Part shown: piece by piece, positions 33,875 through 35,836 of the stretch
Position numbering within the stretch: position 1 is the first letter of the stretch
How the letters are laid out: each line of letters opens with the position of its first letter
Assembly (NCBI GenBank): GCA_003003615.1
Contig: PVWD01000032.1
Location: forward strand, 1-35,836
Source: a filamentous cyanobacterium CCP2
GTDB lineage: Bacteria > Cyanobacteriota > Cyanobacteriia > Elainellales > Elainellaceae
Reading direction: 5' to 3'
DNA length: 35,836 bases
Position numbers and translations under genes: made by a program
The notes under the pieces: model-generated
Seen by the model: the letters and a program-made list of their open reading frames with translations, nothing else
The model's database searches: none
Told to the model about the DNA's origin: nothing

Positions 33875-35836
33875 CTAAAAACGTTCCCATTCTGGTTGAA
33901 AGCCACGTCGTCTTAACAGGTCGCCTTGCAGTTGCCGAATTCGGGTATCTACCCTCGGATCAGACAGTCCCGCTTCGGTTTGCAGGGTTTGCACTTCCCG
34001 CAGTTGTTCCAAAGCGGCGATCGGCTGATCTTGGGCAGCACTCAGTTCGGCCAACACACGACGAGTTTCCAGATCATTTGGTCTGAGGGACAGCACCCTA
34101 GTAAAGAGATCGGTCGCTTCAGAATAGCGTTGTTGCTGAAACCGCACCCCCCCTAAAGCCGAAAGCGCGTCTGGATTATCAGGTTGCTGAGCCAGGATCG
34201 TTTCATAGGACTGTCCAGCCAATTCCAAATCGCCGATCGTTTGGGCAAATTCTCCCTGCACATAGTACACATTTAAGTTTTCTGGATCACGAACCACTAA
34301 CTCGTTCACACGACGACGGGCTTCATCCGGATCACGAACCGCCAACACCTGCACCAAACGACGATTGATGGCCAAATTATCGGGTTCCAGGGTCAGCAGG
34401 GCCAGATAAAGTGGCTGGCGATCGACACTGGCAGGCAGTACACCCGCCAAATTAAATACCTCTGGAGGTGGCTCGGTGACAGGTTCAGCACGTTGCCAGC
34501 GATCGAGAACCGATTCGGCTTCAGAACGGGAAATTTGCTGCGTTTGGTAGGCAATACTGGCTTTACCAAGCTGACTCACTAAATCCTCTGGATTCGCGGC
34601 CAGCAGTTGGTCATAAATTGCTAAGGCATCGTTTAACTGTCCCTGCGCCAACCGAATCCCTGCCAGACCTCGCAAAGCATTTGTGACGATCGCCGGACGA
34701 GGATTCGCAGCCAAAATTGCTTCATAGCGTTGGGCACTCGTATTTAAATTGCCCTCCCGGCGATCGATTTCTGCTAGCAGTAGTTCTGGGGCAAAGTCCT
34801 GAGAGCCGATCGGGGTTGCACTGTATGCCCTGAGAGCCTGCCGAGCGTTGGTAAAATTACCCTGCTGCAAATAGATTTGTGCCAGCCGAAACTGAAGGAA
34901 CGGCACATCCACGTCAGATTGTAGTAAAGTCTGGTAAGTTGGCAACAAGTCTGGGGCAGGTGGATCAACTCGGATCAATGCCTGAGCTAAAAGTCGCTTT
35001 TCGCTTTTCGCTGTTGGCAACGTTTGTAAAACAGCTTGCAATTGTTCGTATAATTCTGTTCTTGAAATCTGCCCAATTTGATTCGCCACCACTAGCTGTT
35101 TGATCTGCAAACTCTGATTCTCAGGCTGTTCTGAAATCAGAGCTTGATACATCATTAAGGCTTGCGGCTGCGTCATCGGAAATTCACTCAACACATCGGC
35201 AATTTCCGTTCGTAATCCAGGGGAAGGGTTGGGAGTTTGTTCGAGTATCTGCCGATACAGTGTGACGGCTTCTGCATAGATATTCAAATCATCCTCTGCC
35301 CGTCCGATCGCACTCAACGCTCGCGCCAAAGGCAAGGTGGCACTGGCTCCCCGCAACGGTTCCAGAGTGGTTAAAGCTGCATCTAACTGATTATTTCGCT
35401 GATAGGCGGTGGCCAACGTGGTGCGAATTTGAATCGCTGTTTCATCCAGCCTTGGTAAGGTAGCCAGCCGACTGCTCAAAACTTGAATGGCGCGATCCGC
35501 ACGGCCCGTTTCCTGGAGGGCCAACCCATAGGCGGATACTTGATTGGTGGGAATCGTGGGGTTGGTTCTGAGATATGCTTCAAATAAAGCTAAACCCTGC
35601 GGATAGTTGCCGCTGTAGGTGTAAACTTCTGCCGCACCGAGGATGCGATCGGGGGTTGGCTCAGCCGCGAGAACCACTTCATAATCGGCAATGGCTTCAG
35701 CAAACTGCCCCTGATAGCCATACAGCAAAGCTCGCTGCGATCGGGCTTCCAGGTTAGATGCATCTGATTCCAGCAAAGTCGTTAGGGCTGAAATTCCTGC
35801 CTGCTGCCATTCAGAACGATAGCCGCCCAATTCTCC
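33875..35836 (-). CDS. TPR-repeat protein of the cellulose cluster (partial)
   Basis: At least 651 residues; the true start lies beyond the right edge of the window. It is made almost wholly of tetratricopeptide repeats (for example GYQGQFAEAIADYEVVLAAE, and near the end QQQRYSEATDLFTRVLSLRP). It is Leu/Ala/Gln-rich and resembles the periplasmic TPR part of BcsC, which lines up the cellulose export route. Unlike proteobacterial BcsC it ends right after the last repeats (RRRGFQPEWERF), with no outer-membrane beta-barrel, so the outer-membrane pore must be another protein. Whether an export signal exists cannot be seen. It is first among the visible genes of the leftward cellulose unit, 45 bp before the endoglucanase. 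Confidence 0.88.
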   Translation of the reverse strand, partial: GELGGYRSEWQQAGISALTTLLESDASNLEARSQRALLYGYQGQFAEAIADYEVVLAAEPTPDRILGAAEVYTYSGNYPQGLALFEAYLRTNPTIPTNQVSAYGLALQETGRADRAIQVLSSRLATLPRLDETAIQIRTTLATAYQRNNQLDAALTTLEPLRGASATLPLARALSAIGRAEDDLNIYAEAVTLYRQILEQTPNPSPGLRTEIADVLSEFPMTQPQALMMYQALISEQPENQSLQIKQLVVANQIGQISRTELYEQLQAVLQTLPTAKSEKRLLAQALIRVDPPAPDLLPTYQTLLQSDVDVPFLQFRLAQIYLQQGNFTNARQALRAYSATPIGSQDFAPELLLAEIDRREGNLNTSAQRYEAILAANPRPAIVTNALRGLAGIRLAQGQLNDALAIYDQLLAANPEDLVSQLGKASIAYQTQQISRSEAESVLDRWQRAEPVTEPPPEVFNLAGVLPASVDRQPLYLALLTLEPDNLAINRRLVQVLAVRDPDEARRRVNELVVRDPENLNVYYVQGEFAQTIGDLELAGQSYETILAQQPDNPDALSALGGVRFQQQRYSEATDLFTRVLSLRPNDLETRRVLAELSAAQDQPIAALEQLREVQTLQTEAGLSDPRVDTRIRQLQGDLLRRRGFQPEWERF

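Overview
The window is a stretch of cyanobacterial chromosome, probably from a filamentous, motile, non-heterocystous lineage of the Leptolyngbya/Oscillatoriales kind. The reasons are: frequent CGATCG/HIP1-type octamers (GCGATCGC) scattered through genes and spacers; heptanucleotide GGAGTAG-type tandem repeats; a cytochrome b6f small subunit (petG); cytochrome cM; DUF2358 and DUF1825 proteins typical of cyanobacteria; and a PixJ-type phototaxis receptor with a cyanobacteriochrome GAF domain. No rRNA, tRNA, CRISPR array, transposase gene or phage gene was seen. Family names come from motif recognition by eye, not from a database search.

Layout. (1) 1-3200: a secreted protein of unknown function diverges from a DUF2358 gene. 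A repeat-rich spacer follows, then an ArsA/Get3-type ATPase with an HSP20-like C-terminus and an ArsR-type regulator. (2) 3450-7105: a class A penicillin-binding protein carrying an FHA domain, then hisH and rsmD, all rightward. (3) 7365-8205: petG (leftward, GTG start, missed by a length-limited ORF search) diverging from a membrane-anchored cytochrome c, probably cytM. (4) 8637-11810: lexA with a LexA box in its promoter, overlapping a DUF429 gene; then a DUF1825 gene convergent with a helical protein of unknown function. (5) 12814-15302: a roadblock/LC7 protein and an NB-ARC/TPR STAND ATPase separated by a MITE-like element. (6) 15316-26457, leftward: pixG-pixH-pixI-pixJ-pixL followed by a second CheW-like gene, a free-standing MHYT membrane protein and a pentapeptide-repeat protein. 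(7) 27271-35830, leftward: a cellulose cluster of TPR protein (cut by the window edge), GH8 endoglucanase, BcsB and BcsA with a C-terminal PilZ domain.

How the genes work together. Region 6 encodes a full light-to-motility relay. PixJ (blue/green-type photoreceptor fused to a methyl-accepting signalling domain) couples through CheW proteins to the hybrid CheA PixL and the response regulators PixH and PixG, which in related bacteria steer type IV pili. Region 7 makes and exports cellulose under presumed c-di-GMP control through PilZ. The two lie next to each other on the same strand, which suggests a surface-behaviour island (move versus stick), although no diguanylate cyclase is visible here. 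The roadblock/LC7 and STAND genes on the far side of the pix cluster are possible extra signalling parts, but nothing in the sequence proves a link.

The most interesting items are: the tandem GAF domains of PixJ (GAF2 with both the DXCF and CH cysteines exactly 28 residues apart; GAF1 keeping only the CH cysteine); the enlarged pix operon with the MHYT and pentapeptide genes; a 9-bp perfect inverted repeat in the pix leader; three different MITE-like elements; and a protein-like open frame without a normal start codon between petG and cytM.
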